The notes: generated by a model not told the origin, from the letters alone. Positions 9,822-19,268 are shown, numbered from the stretch's first letter. The stretch is 64,000 bases of DNA from Aureibacillus halotolerans (GCF_004363045.1 NZ_SNYJ01000014.1:1-64000); one strand, 5' to 3'. Translations and numbers: made by a program.

Positions 9822-10502
9822 AAATTCAAGGGTTGTGCAGTTATTCAAAGTTAAATAGGTACACGTATTTGATAAATATCGTGATTCTAGTGAGTAATCG
9901 AACTCCTTATATAATCTCAGAGTAGGCACATTAGATATTTGAATGAGAGTTTGCTAATTGATGCGATATAAACGTGAATTGGTTTAGACAATAAGAGTGT
10001 GATACTTATAAAGAGGCTGTTGTCGGCGTTTAATATAAAAAATATAAAATAAATTGGAGGAACTTAACTAAAAAAGTGTTTGAATTTTATTTTGAGTTGA
10101 TTTATTATGAAAATACAACTAAATAGGAGGTGTTATGAATGCCGAGATATAAGGCGAGAGTAAAATTCAATGTTTCTTTGAAAATTGATTTTTGTCGCGC
10201 TTTATTAATTCTTCTGTTGCTCAAACAGTTTGTATTGGGTTAGAGAAGAATTCCATCAGTCCTTAGAGATGATTCTCATAAAGGGGCTGATGTCGGCTTG
10301 AAATATAAAATATGCAACTAGTTGAGGATTGTAAACGAAACGTTACCCTCTATAATCTCCTTAAAACAACCTCCCTCATGTACATTTAACTCTTCAACAC
10401 GACACAACTTCTCAAAAGTTTTAATTCCCTTTACTCCTGCCCCAACCGACATATCTTTGGTAAAATAACCTTATCCGTTGTGGATTAGGTGGTGAATTCT
10501 AG
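9822..10502. other. Gene-poor, AT-rich spacer with a direct repeat and a mini-ORF
   Basis: Contains two imperfect ~38-bp direct repeats (10008-10045 and 10278-10315) sharing AAAGRGGCTGWTGTCGGC, flanking a 34-codon ORF (10139-10243). Otherwise I see only AT-rich sequence and the promoter region of the methyltransferase operon. Confidence 0.5.
10139..10243 (+). CDS. Possible 34-aa hydrophobic peptide
   Basis: ATG 10139 is preceded by TAGGAGG at 10124-10130. The peptide has a basic N-terminus (MPRYKARVKFN) and a hydrophobic C-terminal half (RALLILLLLKQFVLG), the layout of small membrane peptides or type I toxin-like peptides. An overlapping 18-codon ORF starts at 10108. Direct repeats lie on either side. 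Not recognised; could be chance. Confidence 0.3.
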   Translation: MPRYKARVKFNVSLKIDFCRALLILLLLKQFVLG

Positions 10503-12017
10503 ATGTCTACACTAGCGTCTTATGCTGAACGAGCAGCAGTTGTACTGAATCAAGACACATCTCGTTCGAACAAAAAAAATAAAGGTCAATATTTTTCGTC
10601 TCTTCATTTGGCGAAAAAGATGGCGGGTTTTGTTGTACTTGAAAATGGTCACTTGAAGGTCCTAGATCCCGGCAGTGGGAATGGCATTTTAATTGCGGCC
10701 CTTTGCGACCGCATTATTGAAGAGTCGCTTGCCGTCCATCTTATCGTCGATGTTTATGAATTGGATACTGCACTGACCTCTGCTCTCGATCAAACCTTGA
10801 CGCTTTGTCAACAAGCGATGGAATCTCGGGGGTTATCGTTCTCCTACCGAATTTACACTGAGGATTTTATTCTTCATAACAAGCACGCCGTTTCTCAACA
10901 TGTAAAATCCCTTAACTATGACCTTGTGATTAGCAATCCACCATATTTTAAAGTGAAAAAAGATCATCCTTATGTTGAGATTATGTCTGATTATGTTTTT
11001 GGGCAGGCCAATGTCTATTTCATGTTTATGGCGCTTGCTGAAAAGATGACGAGGAAGCATGGGCAAGTTCTATTTGTGACGCCTCGTAGTTATTGTTCGG
11101 GAGTGTATTTCAAGAAATTCCGACAGCTTTTTTTCGCTGCCATTGATCCACTGCAATTTCATCTTTTCACCTCACGTAAAAAGATCTTTGTTGATGAAAA
11201 AGTGTTGCAGGAAACGGTCATTTTCAGTGGGATAAAAAGAGAATCTACCATGACACCTGTCAAAATCAGTTCGTCATTCGATCCATATGACAAGCAGAAA
11301 CATGCTCCAATTAGATTGTTGAAATCTGTATTGTTTCAAGAGAAAAATTTTGCGCTGAAGTTACCTACCTCTCAGAGAGAACTTGAAGTATTGAACATGT
11401 TTTCTGGCTGGACAAATTCTCTTCATGAGATGGACCTTTCAATCTCTACTGGTCCAGTGGTGACATTCAGGCATCGGGCGTATATTCAACCATTCTCGTT
11501 TACAGAAACGGCTCCACTACTCTATATGAGACATATTAAGGAGTCGATGGTTTCGTTTAATGAAACTGAATGTAATGAAGGCGTCGCACTCGACAGCGCA
11601 TCAGATAAGTTGCTACTTGCTGCCTCCAATTTCATTCTCATCAAACGATTCTCAGCCAAAGAACAGAAAAAAAGAATCGTATGTTCAAGCTACATCGCTA
11701 AGCATTTCCCATACAAAAAAATAAGTATGGAAAATCATGTGAATTATATTTATAAAATGAACGGTGAACTATCTGAAGAGGAAACACTTGGTTTGGCTGC
11801 ATTCCTTAGTTCAATGACCTTCGACATCTATTTTAGGATGAATAACGGAAATACGCAGGTAAATGCGTCGGATCTCCGTGCCATTCCGTTGCCAGATGAG
11901 TGGTTTTTACGTGATATTGGAGTGAAACTCTTGAACGGAGAGGTGGATTATACTGATATTGATATTCTTATTTATCGGACGTACGATAAGGTGCTTGAAG
12001 AAATAGAAGTTAAATAG
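10503..12017 (+). CDS. Class I DNA adenine-N6 methyltransferase (Eco57I/TaqI-like)
   Basis: 504 aa. The GQYF motif (28-31) and SAM-binding motif I LDPGSGNG (54-61) are followed by catalytic motif IV NPPY (N145-Y148), the gamma-type N6-adenine order. The C-terminal ~250 residues resemble a TaqI-like target recognition domain. No endonuclease domain is attached. ATG 10503 follows AGGTGG. It heads an operon with a DUF262 protein (16-nt gap) and a HEPN protein (11-nt overlap), so it probably provides self-marking for a restriction-like defence system rather than acting as an orphan methylase. Confidence 0.85.
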   Translation: MSTLASYAERAAVVLNQDTSRSNKKNKGQYFSSLHLAKKMAGFVVLENGHLKVLDPGSGNGILIAALCDRIIEESLAVHLIVDVYELDTALTSALDQTLTLCQQAMESRGLSFSYRIYTEDFILHNKHAVSQHVKSLNYDLVISNPPYFKVKKDHPYVEIMSDYVFGQANVYFMFMALAEKMTRKHGQVLFVTPRSYCSGVYFKKFRQLFFAAIDPLQFHLFTSRKKIFVDEKVLQETVIFSGIKRESTMTPVKISSSFDPYDKQKHAPIRLLKSVLFQEKNFALKLPTSQRELEVLNMFSGWTNSLHEMDLSISTGPVVTFRHRAYIQPFSFTETAPLLYMRHIKESMVSFNETECNEGVALDSASDKLLLAASNFILIKRFSAKEQKKRIVCSSYIAKHFPYKKISMENHVNYIYKMNGELSEEETLGLAAFLSSMTFDIYFRMNNGNTQVNASDLRAIPLPDEWFLRDIGVKLLNGEVDYTDIDILIYRTYDKVLEEIEVK

Positions 12018-12033
12018 AGGAGGGGACAATTCT

Positions 12034-13140
12034 ATGGGGTTGCAGGAAGAGATTGATCAAAAAGCTAAGGAAATTCATACAGACAGTTACACGATGTCCA
12101 TTGGTGAGTTAATGAGCATTTATGAATCGGAAGAAATTGACATCCATCCGGAGTTTCAACGCGTGTTTCAATGGTCGGATGACCAAAAATCAACGTTTAT
12201 TGAATCAATATTGCTCGGTATTCCAATCCCTCCAATTTTTGTAGCGCAAGGAGAAGATGGCATTTGGGACGTGATAGACGGGGTACAACGTTTATCAACT
12301 ATTTATGAATTTACAGGTTTATTTAAAGATGACGAAGGGATACAAGTCGCCCCTAGCACAATGACTCAAACCTCCTTACTCCCATCCCTTGAAGGAAAAG
12401 TATGGGAGGGAGAAAGCGAAAATGCTTTTACAAAAGAACAAAGGATTAATTTCAAACGAGAGAAACTTGATATAAAAATCATAAAAAAAGCAAGTGATCC
12501 TGATGCGAAGTATGAGCTTTTCCAGAGACTAAACACAGGTGGTAAAAAACTTTCACCACAAGAATCCCGTGATTGTTTAATCATTATGGAGGACAAGCCA
12601 TTCTTCTATAAAATCAAACGACTTGCTGATCATGGGGCATTTCAAGAGTGCGTACCGCTGTCAGATCGTTTGAAGGACCAGAAGTTCGATGTTGAACTAG
12701 TGACCCGTTTTATCGTATACCGTTCTGATGAAATTAAAGCCATTCAAGGCAATGAAAACGTTGAGAAATTTTTGGATAAGTCGATTTTGAATATCATTCA
12801 TCATTCTAAGGGTTTAGGTAGTGAAGTAGAAGCTTTCAAGAAGACGTTTGACTTTTTAAATCGTACGTTAGGAGAGAAAAGCTTCCAAAAATATTACGCT
12901 GATTCGGAAAGGTTCAAAGGAGGTTTTAAATTAGGTCCATACGAAGCTATAATCGTTGGATTAAGTGAGAACATTGATGATTATATAGCGAACTATGATG
13001 AAACGACTTTTGAACATAAAATTGTCGAAATGTACAAAAGTGAAAATTATAAAACCATTATGGGTAAAAATCTCAGACCAATTGCTCGTATGAAACAATT
13101 GATTGCCAACAGTAGGGACTTTTTTCATCATGAAGATTAA
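12034..13140 (+). CDS. DUF262 protein (ParB/GmrS-like fold)
   Basis: 368 aa with the DUF262 signatures: PEFQRVFQWSDDQKSTFIES, GIPIPPIFV, the DGVQRLSTI loop (ParB-like nucleotide site) and FQRLNTGGKKLSPQESRD. DUF262 domains occur in GmrSD-type and other defence proteins, where they act as NTP-dependent sensors or NTPases. The C-terminal HNH/DUF1524 nuclease of GmrD is absent, and the partner nuclease is probably the HEPN gene next to it. Start ATG 12034 follows AGGAGGGG. Confidence 0.85.
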   Translation: MGLQEEIDQKAKEIHTDSYTMSIGELMSIYESEEIDIHPEFQRVFQWSDDQKSTFIESILLGIPIPPIFVAQGEDGIWDVIDGVQRLSTIYEFTGLFKDDEGIQVAPSTMTQTSLLPSLEGKVWEGESENAFTKEQRINFKREKLDIKIIKKASDPDAKYELFQRLNTGGKKLSPQESRDCLIIMEDKPFFYKIKRLADHGAFQECVPLSDRLKDQKFDVELVTRFIVYRSDEIKAIQGNENVEKFLDKSILNIIHHSKGLGSEVEAFKKTFDFLNRTLGEKSFQKYYADSERFKGGFKLGPYEAIIVGLSENIDDYIANYDETTFEHKIVEMYKSENYKTIMGKNLRPIARMKQLIANSRDFFHHED

Positions 13141-13813
13141 AACAACGGAGGATTTGCAATCAAAATTAGAAAAAGATCTTTCTTGGCGTAAGAAAGAATT
13201 AACGGCTTTGCGGATGGCGATTGAGGAGTCTGATTATGCAACAGTCAATATCCATATCCGTGGGGGGATGCTCTTGCTTTATGCCCATTGGGAAGGATTT
13301 ATAAAGAAAGCAATAAAAGTGTACCTTATGTTTTTAAATGAGCAAAACCTTGATTGCGGACAAGTCGCGGACCATTTATTATTTTTGAAAATGAAAAGTG
13401 CTCTGCTGCAAGCATCAAAAGATGGCTCGAAGCGGCTGTTGCCCTATGTCGATGTCTTTCACGGCGTATTAACTAGAAAGTCGGGGGAGACCTTTAGAGT
13501 TCGTCCAGAACATATTAGCACGGAATCCAACTTAAACTACGGCGTGTTGATAGATCTTTTGTTTTCAATTGGCGTGAACAAAGCGCCTTTTGAACTTAGA
13601 AAAAATTTTATTGATTATAAGCTAGTTGATAAGCGAAATGGCATTGCTCATGGGGAGCATATCATGGTCGTTCGAGATGAGTCTGAGCAAAAGGAAGAGA
13701 CTGAAGATTTTATCAGTATTTATGAAGTCATCCTTGACCTCATTGACACGTTTAAAGATGCACTTTTAACTGCAGCTGTTCAACGGACATACTTAGCACG
13801 TGCTGGATGTTGA
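13130..13813 (+). CDS. HEPN protein, MAE_28990/MAE_18760-like
   Basis: Start set at ATG 13130 (MKIKTTEDLQ), which overlaps the DUF262 stop by 11 nt, suggesting translational coupling. 227 aa, mainly helical, with a WEGFIKKA segment near residue 60 and the HEPN ribonuclease motif RNGIAH (R169-x4-H174). HEPN proteins with this motif are metal-independent RNases used as effectors in toxin-antitoxin and abortive-infection systems. The family assignment is from motif and context memory. Together with the two upstream genes it gives a modifier-sensor-effector set. Confidence 0.75.
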   Translation: MKIKTTEDLQSKLEKDLSWRKKELTALRMAIEESDYATVNIHIRGGMLLLYAHWEGFIKKAIKVYLMFLNEQNLDCGQVADHLLFLKMKSALLQASKDGSKRLLPYVDVFHGVLTRKSGETFRVRPEHISTESNLNYGVLIDLLFSIGVNKAPFELRKNFIDYKLVDKRNGIAHGEHIMVVRDESEQKEETEDFISIYEVILDLIDTFKDALLTAAVQRTYLARAGC

Positions 13814-13827
13814 CGTTTTTTATGTCA

Positions 13828-13879
13828 ATGCTCTATAAAGACAGAGCATTTGAGCCCTTTGGTCAGAAAAGGGCTTTTT
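13828..13879 (+). terminator. Terminator region of the methyltransferase-DUF262-HEPN operon
   Basis: Two hairpins: ATGCTCT/AGAGCAT (13828-13849) and GAGCCCTTT/AAAGGGCTTTTT (13852-13879) with a T run. Confidence 0.75.
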
Positions 13880-13914
13880 CCCATGTGCAACCTTACCTTT
13901 CCCTGAAAAACCAA

Positions 13915-13975
13915 TTGACAAAAAAACGGTTCAGAGATAAAATCAACACATGAGTGATAATGAGAACCATTATCA
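13915..13975 (+). promoter_or_regulatory. Sigma-A promoter with Fur box
   Basis: TTGACA (13915-13920), 17 bp, TAAAAT (13938-13943). The predicted start region carries TGATAAT-N7-ATTATCA (13955-13975), matching 17 of 19 bases of the classical Fur box. This predicts iron-repressed transcription of the binding protein and permease. Confidence 0.88.
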
Positions 13976-14021
13976 TAATCGGTATAGACAATCTATGTAT
14001 AACACACATACGGGGGAGCGA

Positions 14022-15077
14022 ATGATGGTGAACGTGAAGCTGAAAATGTCAGTCTTTTTTATTGTTTTTATGTTGATTCTTGCGGGATGTGGTGGCGGTG
14101 CAGCCACTTCTGGTGAAAGTGAGGATCAAGGCGAAGCAACCACTACAGAGGAAACAGCTTCTGGTGATGAAGCTGAAGCGAGTGCAGACGCTACGGATGC
14201 GGCAGCGACTGGACCAATTACAATTGAGCATAACAAAGGCGAAACGACGTTGGACAAGCCAGCAGAACGTGTGGTTGTGCTGGAATGGTCATTTACGGAG
14301 AATCTCCTTGCTCTAGGCGTTCAACCTGTTGGAAATGCAGACAGTGAGGCATTTCCATTATGGGTGGCCACAGAGGAGCCACTTGGTGAGGATGTAACGG
14401 ATGTTGGGACGAGAGCGGAACCAAATCTGGAGACCATCGCTTCATTGCAGCCGGATTTGATTATTTCACTCGATTCGTCGCATGATGCGGTGTACGATCA
14501 GCTAAACGCAATTGCGCCAACTCTTCAGTTTAAAGCGACAGGGTCAGACCTAAATGCGTATGACTATTCTATCGAGGTCTTTAATAAAATTGCAAAGGCT
14601 GTAGGCAAAACGGAAGCTGCAGAGACTTACTTGGCTGAGCTACAACAAACGTATGATGACGCGAAGGCGACGCTTGAAGAAGCAGGCAAGGCAGGATTGC
14701 CCTATGTGATCACTCAGGCGTTTACGAGTCAAAATAGTGCCTCACTCCGTTTGTTCAACCAAGATGCACACATCGTGCAAACGCTTGAGAACATCGGCTT
14801 GGAAAATGAATGGGTCACTGACGAATATATTGACTGGGGCTTCACGACATCTACGGTTGAAGCACTTCCGGCGATTCAGGATACGAACCTTATCTACATT
14901 GTGCAAGATGACGACAATGTGTTTGAAACGACGTTAAAAGGCAATTCGATTTGGGAAGGCTTGAATTTTGTGAAGGAAGGACGCACGTACCAAATTGATG
15001 GCTCGACATGGACCTTTGGCGGCCCAACATCCTCAAAATTTCTTGTTGAACGTGTCGTGGAGGCGCTGACACAATGA
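14022..15077 (+). CDS. Iron-siderophore ABC transporter substrate-binding lipoprotein
   Basis: Start at ATG 14022 (or 14025), just after GGGGGAG; a longer frame would begin inside the Fur box. Signal peptide with lipobox LAGC, then an acidic Ala/Glu/Thr-rich linker and a FecB/FhuD-type periplasmic-binding fold (ERVVVLEWSFTENLLALGVQ, PNLETIASLQPDLIIS). Captures ferric siderophore, probably hydroxamate or citrate type, at the outer membrane face and hands it to the permease. Overlaps the permease gene by 4 nt (ATGA). Confidence 0.9.
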   Translation: MMVNVKLKMSVFFIVFMLILAGCGGGAATSGESEDQGEATTTEETASGDEAEASADATDAAATGPITIEHNKGETTLDKPAERVVVLEWSFTENLLALGVQPVGNADSEAFPLWVATEEPLGEDVTDVGTRAEPNLETIASLQPDLIISLDSSHDAVYDQLNAIAPTLQFKATGSDLNAYDYSIEVFNKIAKAVGKTEAAETYLAELQQTYDDAKATLEEAGKAGLPYVITQAFTSQNSASLRLFNQDAHIVQTLENIGLENEWVTDEYIDWGFTTSTVEALPAIQDTNLIYIVQDDDNVFETTLKGNSIWEGLNFVKEGRTYQIDGSTWTFGGPTSSKFLVERVVEALTQ

Positions 15078-17137
15078 GTGTCGCTTTAGGCAAGAAATCA
15101 CTGATAAAAGCCATACCTTTTCGGTTGGCAGCGATTTTCGGGGGCGGTTTATTCGCCCTCGTTCTTCTTATGTTTGCCAGTCTTTGCATCGGTGAAGCTC
15201 CAATTCAAGTCGGCACCGTCGTTGATGCCCTAATGAATCGGCAGGACACGATGGATCACAACCTGATTTGGGACATTCGTTTACCGCGAATGGTGCTTGG
15301 GCTTTTTGCTGGTGGAGCGCTTGCGGTTGCTGGGGCGTTGTTGCAAACGATCACACGTAACCCACTTGCTGCTTCCGATACGCTTGGCATCAATGCGGGG
15401 GCATACTTTATGGTCGTCCTTGGTACGATCTTTTTTCCGAGCGTTTTGCAGGCTTCCCCATTTTTGATCGCTGTGCTTGGTGGAACAGGGGCGGCAACGC
15501 TGGCGTTTGTGATGGCAGGCGGACCAACGGCCAATCCTATTCGGCTCACGTTGGCTGGCATGATCGTGTCCCTTGTCATTGCATCGCTCACGAGCGCACT
15601 GCATATTTTTTTCTCCGAACAATCCAAGTCTCTGTTTGTCTGGGGCGCAGGGTCGCTGAGTCAGATCAACTGGGACGGGGTGCTCTATGTCTGGCCTTGG
15701 ATCGTTGGGGGCATTCTCCTCGTGTGGCTTTATAGTACACAGTTTGATATTTTACGAATGGATGAGGCAACGGCCCAATCTCTCGGGCAAAAGGTGAAAC
15801 GGGTAAAAATGACGGGACTCGTGCTGGCGATTCTATTGGCGGCGATCGTCGTCAGTGTCGTTGGACCGATTGGTTTTGTTGGGCTCGTGGCTCCTCATTT
15901 GGTCAAGCTTGCCGGCTTACGCACGTATCGTGTCATGATACCAGCCGTTGTCCTCTGGGGGAGTGTCCTCATTACGGGTGCGGATGTGCTTGCGCGTTTC
16001 GTGCGTAGTGGAAGCATGGGCGAGCTGCCTGTAGGTGCGGTGATGGCCATTATCGGCGCGCCATGGCTGATTTGGTTTGTGATGAGAAAAATGCAAGGTC
16101 TTTTCAGCAATGTCGGCAACGTGTCGATGAGTGTCGGCTCCAAACCCCTCCGTTTGCCATTTAAACGATTGTTCATTGGAGGAGGTCTTGTCATCGTGGC
16201 GCTTATTCTCGTGAGCATGACGATAGGGGCGACCCAAGTTCCATTGATACAGCTTTGGAAAAATCTCATCGGAGCTGGGGCAGAGGATCAATTTTCGGTG
16301 CTCTTAAATCTTCGCCTACCACGAACATTGGTGGCTGCGGGGGCTGGTGTGGCGCTTGCGGTGAGCGGGGTTCTTATCCAGAGCTCCGTGCGTAACCCAC
16401 TCGCTGACGCGTCCATCGTTGGGGTGACGTCTGGTGCAGGGCTTGCGGCATTGCTCGTCATGGTCGTTTGGCCGGAGTTACCATCAGCATTGCTTCCAGT
16501 CGCAGCGGTGATCGGTTCGGTCGCTGCCGCGGCGATTGTGTTTGGCTTGGCGTGGCGAAGAGGCATGCATCCGTCGGTTTTAATTTTGCTCGGTATCGCG
16601 GTGTCAGCTGTCGGTGCGGCTGGCATCCAGGTGTTGATTATCCGCGGGGCGATTTACGGCAGCTCGGGCTATGTGTGGATCACTGGCTCCACCTATGGCC
16701 GCTCTTGGGATCATGTCATGATCATTGCAGGCTTTCTCGTCGTGCTTTTGCCGATCGCGCTTATGCTAGCCAGACGGTTTGATTTGCTCGTCTTTGATGA
16801 AGACAGTGCGTCTGGCCTCGGGCTGAATGTGCAGCAGACACGGTTGTGGGCCATTCTTGTCGGTGTTCTCTTAGCTGCAGGAGCGGTCGCTTGTGTAGGC
16901 ACTGTCGGTTTTCTTGGGCTGATCGCACCACATGCCGTGCGCGTGTTGATTGGACACAATACGAGGCAGTCCATTTTGCTATCGTCCTTGCTCGGCGCCT
17001 TTTTGCTCGTCATGGCCGACACAGTCGGTCGGACGGTCATGGCGCCAACGGAAATCCCTTCAGGCATATTGATTACGCTGCTTGGTGCGCCTTACTTTCT
17101 ATATCTTATGGCACGTAGCCAACGACATAGTGCATAG
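15074..17137 (+). CDS. Fused double FecCD iron-siderophore permease (FhuB-like)
   Basis: 687 aa, about twice the usual ~330-aa FecCD permease. Two homologous halves (~1-335 and ~350-687) each repeat the family signatures: RLPRMVLGLFAGGALAVAGA and RLPRTLVAAGAGVALAVSGV, then GFVGLVAPHLVKL and GFLGLIAPHAVRV. The fused chain replaces the normal permease heterodimer, as in E. coli FhuB. No ATPase gene follows (a terminator is next), so the ATPase must be supplied from elsewhere. Translationally coupled to the binding protein and so Fur-controlled. Confidence 0.93.
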   Translation: MSVALGKKSLIKAIPFRLAAIFGGGLFALVLLMFASLCIGEAPIQVGTVVDALMNRQDTMDHNLIWDIRLPRMVLGLFAGGALAVAGALLQTITRNPLAASDTLGINAGAYFMVVLGTIFFPSVLQASPFLIAVLGGTGAATLAFVMAGGPTANPIRLTLAGMIVSLVIASLTSALHIFFSEQSKSLFVWGAGSLSQINWDGVLYVWPWIVGGILLVWLYSTQFDILRMDEATAQSLGQKVKRVKMTGLVLAILLAAIVVSVVGPIGFVGLVAPHLVKLAGLRTYRVMIPAVVLWGSVLITGADVLARFVRSGSMGELPVGAVMAIIGAPWLIWFVMRKMQGLFSNVGNVSMSVGSKPLRLPFKRLFIGGGLVIVALILVSMTIGATQVPLIQLWKNLIGAGAEDQFSVLLNLRLPRTLVAAGAGVALAVSGVLIQSSVRNPLADASIVGVTSGAGLAALLVMVVWPELPSALLPVAAVIGSVAAAAIVFGLAWRRGMHPSVLILLGIAVSAVGAAGIQVLIIRGAIYGSSGYVWITGSTYGRSWDHVMIIAGFLVVLLPIALMLARRFDLLVFDEDSASGLGLNVQQTRLWAILVGVLLAAGAVACVGTVGFLGLIAPHAVRVLIGHNTRQSILLSSLLGAFLLVMADTVGRTVMAPTEIPSGILITLLGAPYFLYLMARSQRHSA

Positions 17138-17143
17138 ATGCAT

Positions 17144-17175
17144 AGAAAAACGCTCCCAGTTCGGGGGCGTTTTCT
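17144..17175. terminator. Terminator after the siderophore permease, shared with the convergent gene
   Basis: AGAAAACGC-type stem around TCCCAGTTCGGGGG with flanking A and T runs. Confidence 0.85.
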
Positions 17176-17443
17176 ACTGTTCATTATCAGTCACTTTTTT
17201 TAAATGAATGTCATGAACGAGGCGAATCGTCGGGCGAATAAGCAGTAGTGCACTTCCGACAACGAAAAGCCAAGTGCCAGCGTCTATCAACGTGTCCTTG
17301 AAAAAGAAAAAACTACCAATAAGAAAAATAAGACCGATTAAAAAGTCATTGATCGTGTACAGCACCTTGTAACGCTTTTTGAAGAACAGCTCATACCGAC
17401 CAATGCGGTGATCAAATGGATGGTTCTGTGAATGATTTGCCAT
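17174..17443 (-). CDS. Small membrane protein, YrhK-like
   Basis: Start moved to ATG 17443 (MANHSQNHPFD), which has GGAGGG 7 nt upstream. 89 aa: polar N-terminus (RIGRYELFFKKRYKVLYTIN), then two membrane segments (LIGLIFLIGSFFFF and WLFVVGSALLLI) and a basic tail. This resembles the YrhK family, of unknown function. Its promoter side faces a GTGCGCGAAAA array. Confidence 0.6.
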   Translation of the reverse strand: MANHSQNHPFDHRIGRYELFFKKRYKVLYTINDFLIGLIFLIGSFFFFKDTLIDAGTWLFVVGSALLLIRPTIRLVHDIHLKKVTDNEQ

Positions 17444-17502
17444 GAAAAATCCCTCCATAGTAGGTTTACCCACTTGAAGGATGAGGTAATCTTTAATGGT
17501 TT

Positions 17503-17803
17503 GTGCCGCGAAAATCGGTCATTTGTGCGCGGAAAGTCGATGGTAGTGCGCGAAAACCTATGGTGCCCGCGCGAAAATCAAAGGTTTTTGCGCGAAGTAG
17601 AGAAAGTGCGCGAAAATCGGTCATTTGTGCGCGGAAAGTCGATGGTAGTGCGCGAAAACCTATGGTGCCCGCGCGGAAATCAAAGGTTTGTGCTCGAAAA
17701 AGAAAGAGTGCGCGAAAATCGGTCATTTGTGCGCGAAAAATGGATGGTAGTGCGCGAAAACCCAGGGTGACTGCTCGAAAATCAAAGGTTTGTGCGCGAA
17801 AAC
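17503..17803 (+). repeat. 102-bp period array of GTGCGCGAAAA units
   Basis: Three copies of a ~102-bp unit (ATCGGTCATTT recurs at 17514, 17616 and 17718) made of words starting GTGCGCGAAAA, GTGCGCGGAAA, GTGCGCGAAAACC, GTGCCCGCGCGAAAA and GTGCTCGAAAAA. Words differ from the 8.1-kb array but core motif and overall period are the same. Ends ~100 bp before the PAS/MCP gene. Confidence 0.93.
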
Positions 17804-17901
17804 TCAATTCGTCAGTGGTTCAAAGAGTACAAATGGGCTGGATGTGGTATAGTTCATATGACCTAGGTAAAAAGTACCTTAGTCTTATAAGGAGGATGAG
17901 A

Positions 17902-18804
17902 ATGAGCGTTACGGTGAACTGGTCAGATTCCATATTGTTAAAGGCGTTGGAAACAAATGTTGCTGTGATTCGCTTTACTGTGGATCGACGTGTAGAGCAT
18001 GTGAATGATTTGTTTGCTCGAGCGATGGGGTACACCACTCAGGAAATGATAGGCATGCACCACCGTGAGCTTTGCTTTTCGGACTTTGCCTATAGCAAGG
18101 ATTACGAAGTTTTTTGGCAGGAGTTGCTTGCAGGGAACAGAGTGCAGGATAAAATTAAACGCAAAGGCGCACAAGGACAACGCTTGTGGCTAGAAGCAAC
18201 CTATATGCCTGTCTTGGATAACGAAGGCAACGTTGTTGGGGTGACTAAAATTGCGACCGATATTACGAAACGAGAAGAAGCGGTGAATCGCATCGCCAGC
18301 AGCCTACAACAAATGGCAGAGCAGTTGAACGAGCATGCCTCTCTCGGAAACAATCAGAGCGAGAAGCTTCTAAAAAGCTTTCAGCAGATGTCACAATACC
18401 TTGATGAGAATACATTGGCTCTTAAAATGTTAACAGCCAAAGCAGAGAGCATTCATAACGTTGTGAAAATCATTCGTGCGATTTCTTCGCAAACGAATCT
18501 GCTTGCGTTAAATGCAGCGATTGAAGCGGCAAGAGCTGGGGAGCATGGGCGAGGGTTCAATGTGGTTGCCCAAGAAGTGAAAAAGTTAGCACATCAGGTG
18601 GATGACTCCATCGTCGGTGTGCGTGACAATATAGACGACATGACGAAGGAAGTGGAGTCGCTCTCAAAAGGAGGGGCACGGGCCATTCTTCTTTCGAAAC
18701 AAAGTCAGCAAGATGTTCAAGAAACCCTCTCCGTCTTCGAGACCATGTCAACGAATGCAGAGCTATTGGAAGAGCAGGCTAAGCAATTCAAGCAGATCAT
18801 CTAA
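17902..18804 (+). CDS. Soluble PAS domain/methyl-accepting chemotaxis protein
   Basis: Start ATG 17902 behind AAGGAGG; in-frame sequence upstream belongs to the repeat array and is not coding. 300 aa without membrane segments. A PAS domain (~10-125; [41 protein letters not shown]) is followed by a short helical linker and the MCP signalling core with the conserved tip [20 protein letters not shown] and [15 protein letters not shown]. Probably senses redox or a small ligand through PAS and talks to CheA/CheW from the cytoplasm. Confidence 0.88.
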   Translation: MSVTVNWSDSILLKALETNVAVIRFTVDRRVEHVNDLFARAMGYTTQEMIGMHHRELCFSDFAYSKDYEVFWQELLAGNRVQDKIKRKGAQGQRLWLEATYMPVLDNEGNVVGVTKIATDITKREEAVNRIASSLQQMAEQLNEHASLGNNQSEKLLKSFQQMSQYLDENTLALKMLTAKAESIHNVVKIIRAISSQTNLLALNAAIEAARAGEHGRGFNVVAQEVKKLAHQVDDSIVGVRDNIDDMTKEVESLSKGGARAILLSKQSQQDVQETLSVFETMSTNAELLEEQAKQFKQII

Positions 18805-18828
18805 ATGATGAATGGATATAAGATGCAT

Positions 18829-18901
18829 TAAAAGCCCCGCAAACGATCTGCAGGGCTTTTTTCATTTAAGAAAACAGGCACCAGTATAAAGTGCCTGTTT
18901 T
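18829..18901. terminator. Two terminators between PAS/MCP gene and TM2 gene
   Basis: AAAAGCCC..GGGCTTTTTT (18829-18862) serves the plus-strand gene. AAACAGGCAC/GTGCCTGTTTT (18871-18901) is symmetric and can terminate the convergent minus-strand gene. Confidence 0.85.
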
Positions 18902-18914
18902 CTCGGTTAATGAC

Positions 18915-19268
18915 TCAAACGGCCTTATCGCTACGAGTGGCGATAATTTTTCTTGCAATGCCTTCTTCTACTTCGCGATTGTATTTGTCAACCCATCCAC
19001 TTAGTAGCAAAGCGTCGACAAACCACCAGATGCCTAGTGCGAAAAAACCAACTAAGCCAACAACAAAAATGAGTAGGATCCAGGAAGTGATGTTCAGCAA
19101 GAGCTGGCCAATTCCGACACCCGTTCTTCCCATGTAAAAATGATGAACACCTATCGAGCCTACAAAGAACCAAAGCAAGTACGCAACAACCTTGTCCTTC
19201 CCATAATTCTTTACCTCTGATTCAAGAAGCATAAGCTCTCGAGTATCCAGGTTATGCTTTGCACTCAC
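18915..19268 (-). CDS. TM2-domain membrane protein
   Basis: 117 aa starting at GTG 19268 behind GGGGGAG. The TM2 domain is clear: KDKVVAYLLWFFVGSIGVHH, FYMGRTGVGIGQLLL, and a second membrane span with GIWWFVDALLL. TM2 proteins are small inner-membrane proteins of unknown biochemical role. Confidence 0.85.
   Translation of the reverse strand: MSAKHNLDTRELMLLESEVKNYGKDKVVAYLLWFFVGSIGVHHFYMGRTGVGIGQLLLNITSWILLIFVVGLVGFFALGIWWFVDALLLSGWVDKYNREVEEGIARKIIATRSDKAV

Noticed and set aside
17503-17901. N-terminal extension of the PAS/MCP protein through the repeat array
   Set aside because: ATG 17902 has a perfect AAGGAGG; the extension is Arg/Lys-rich repeat translation.
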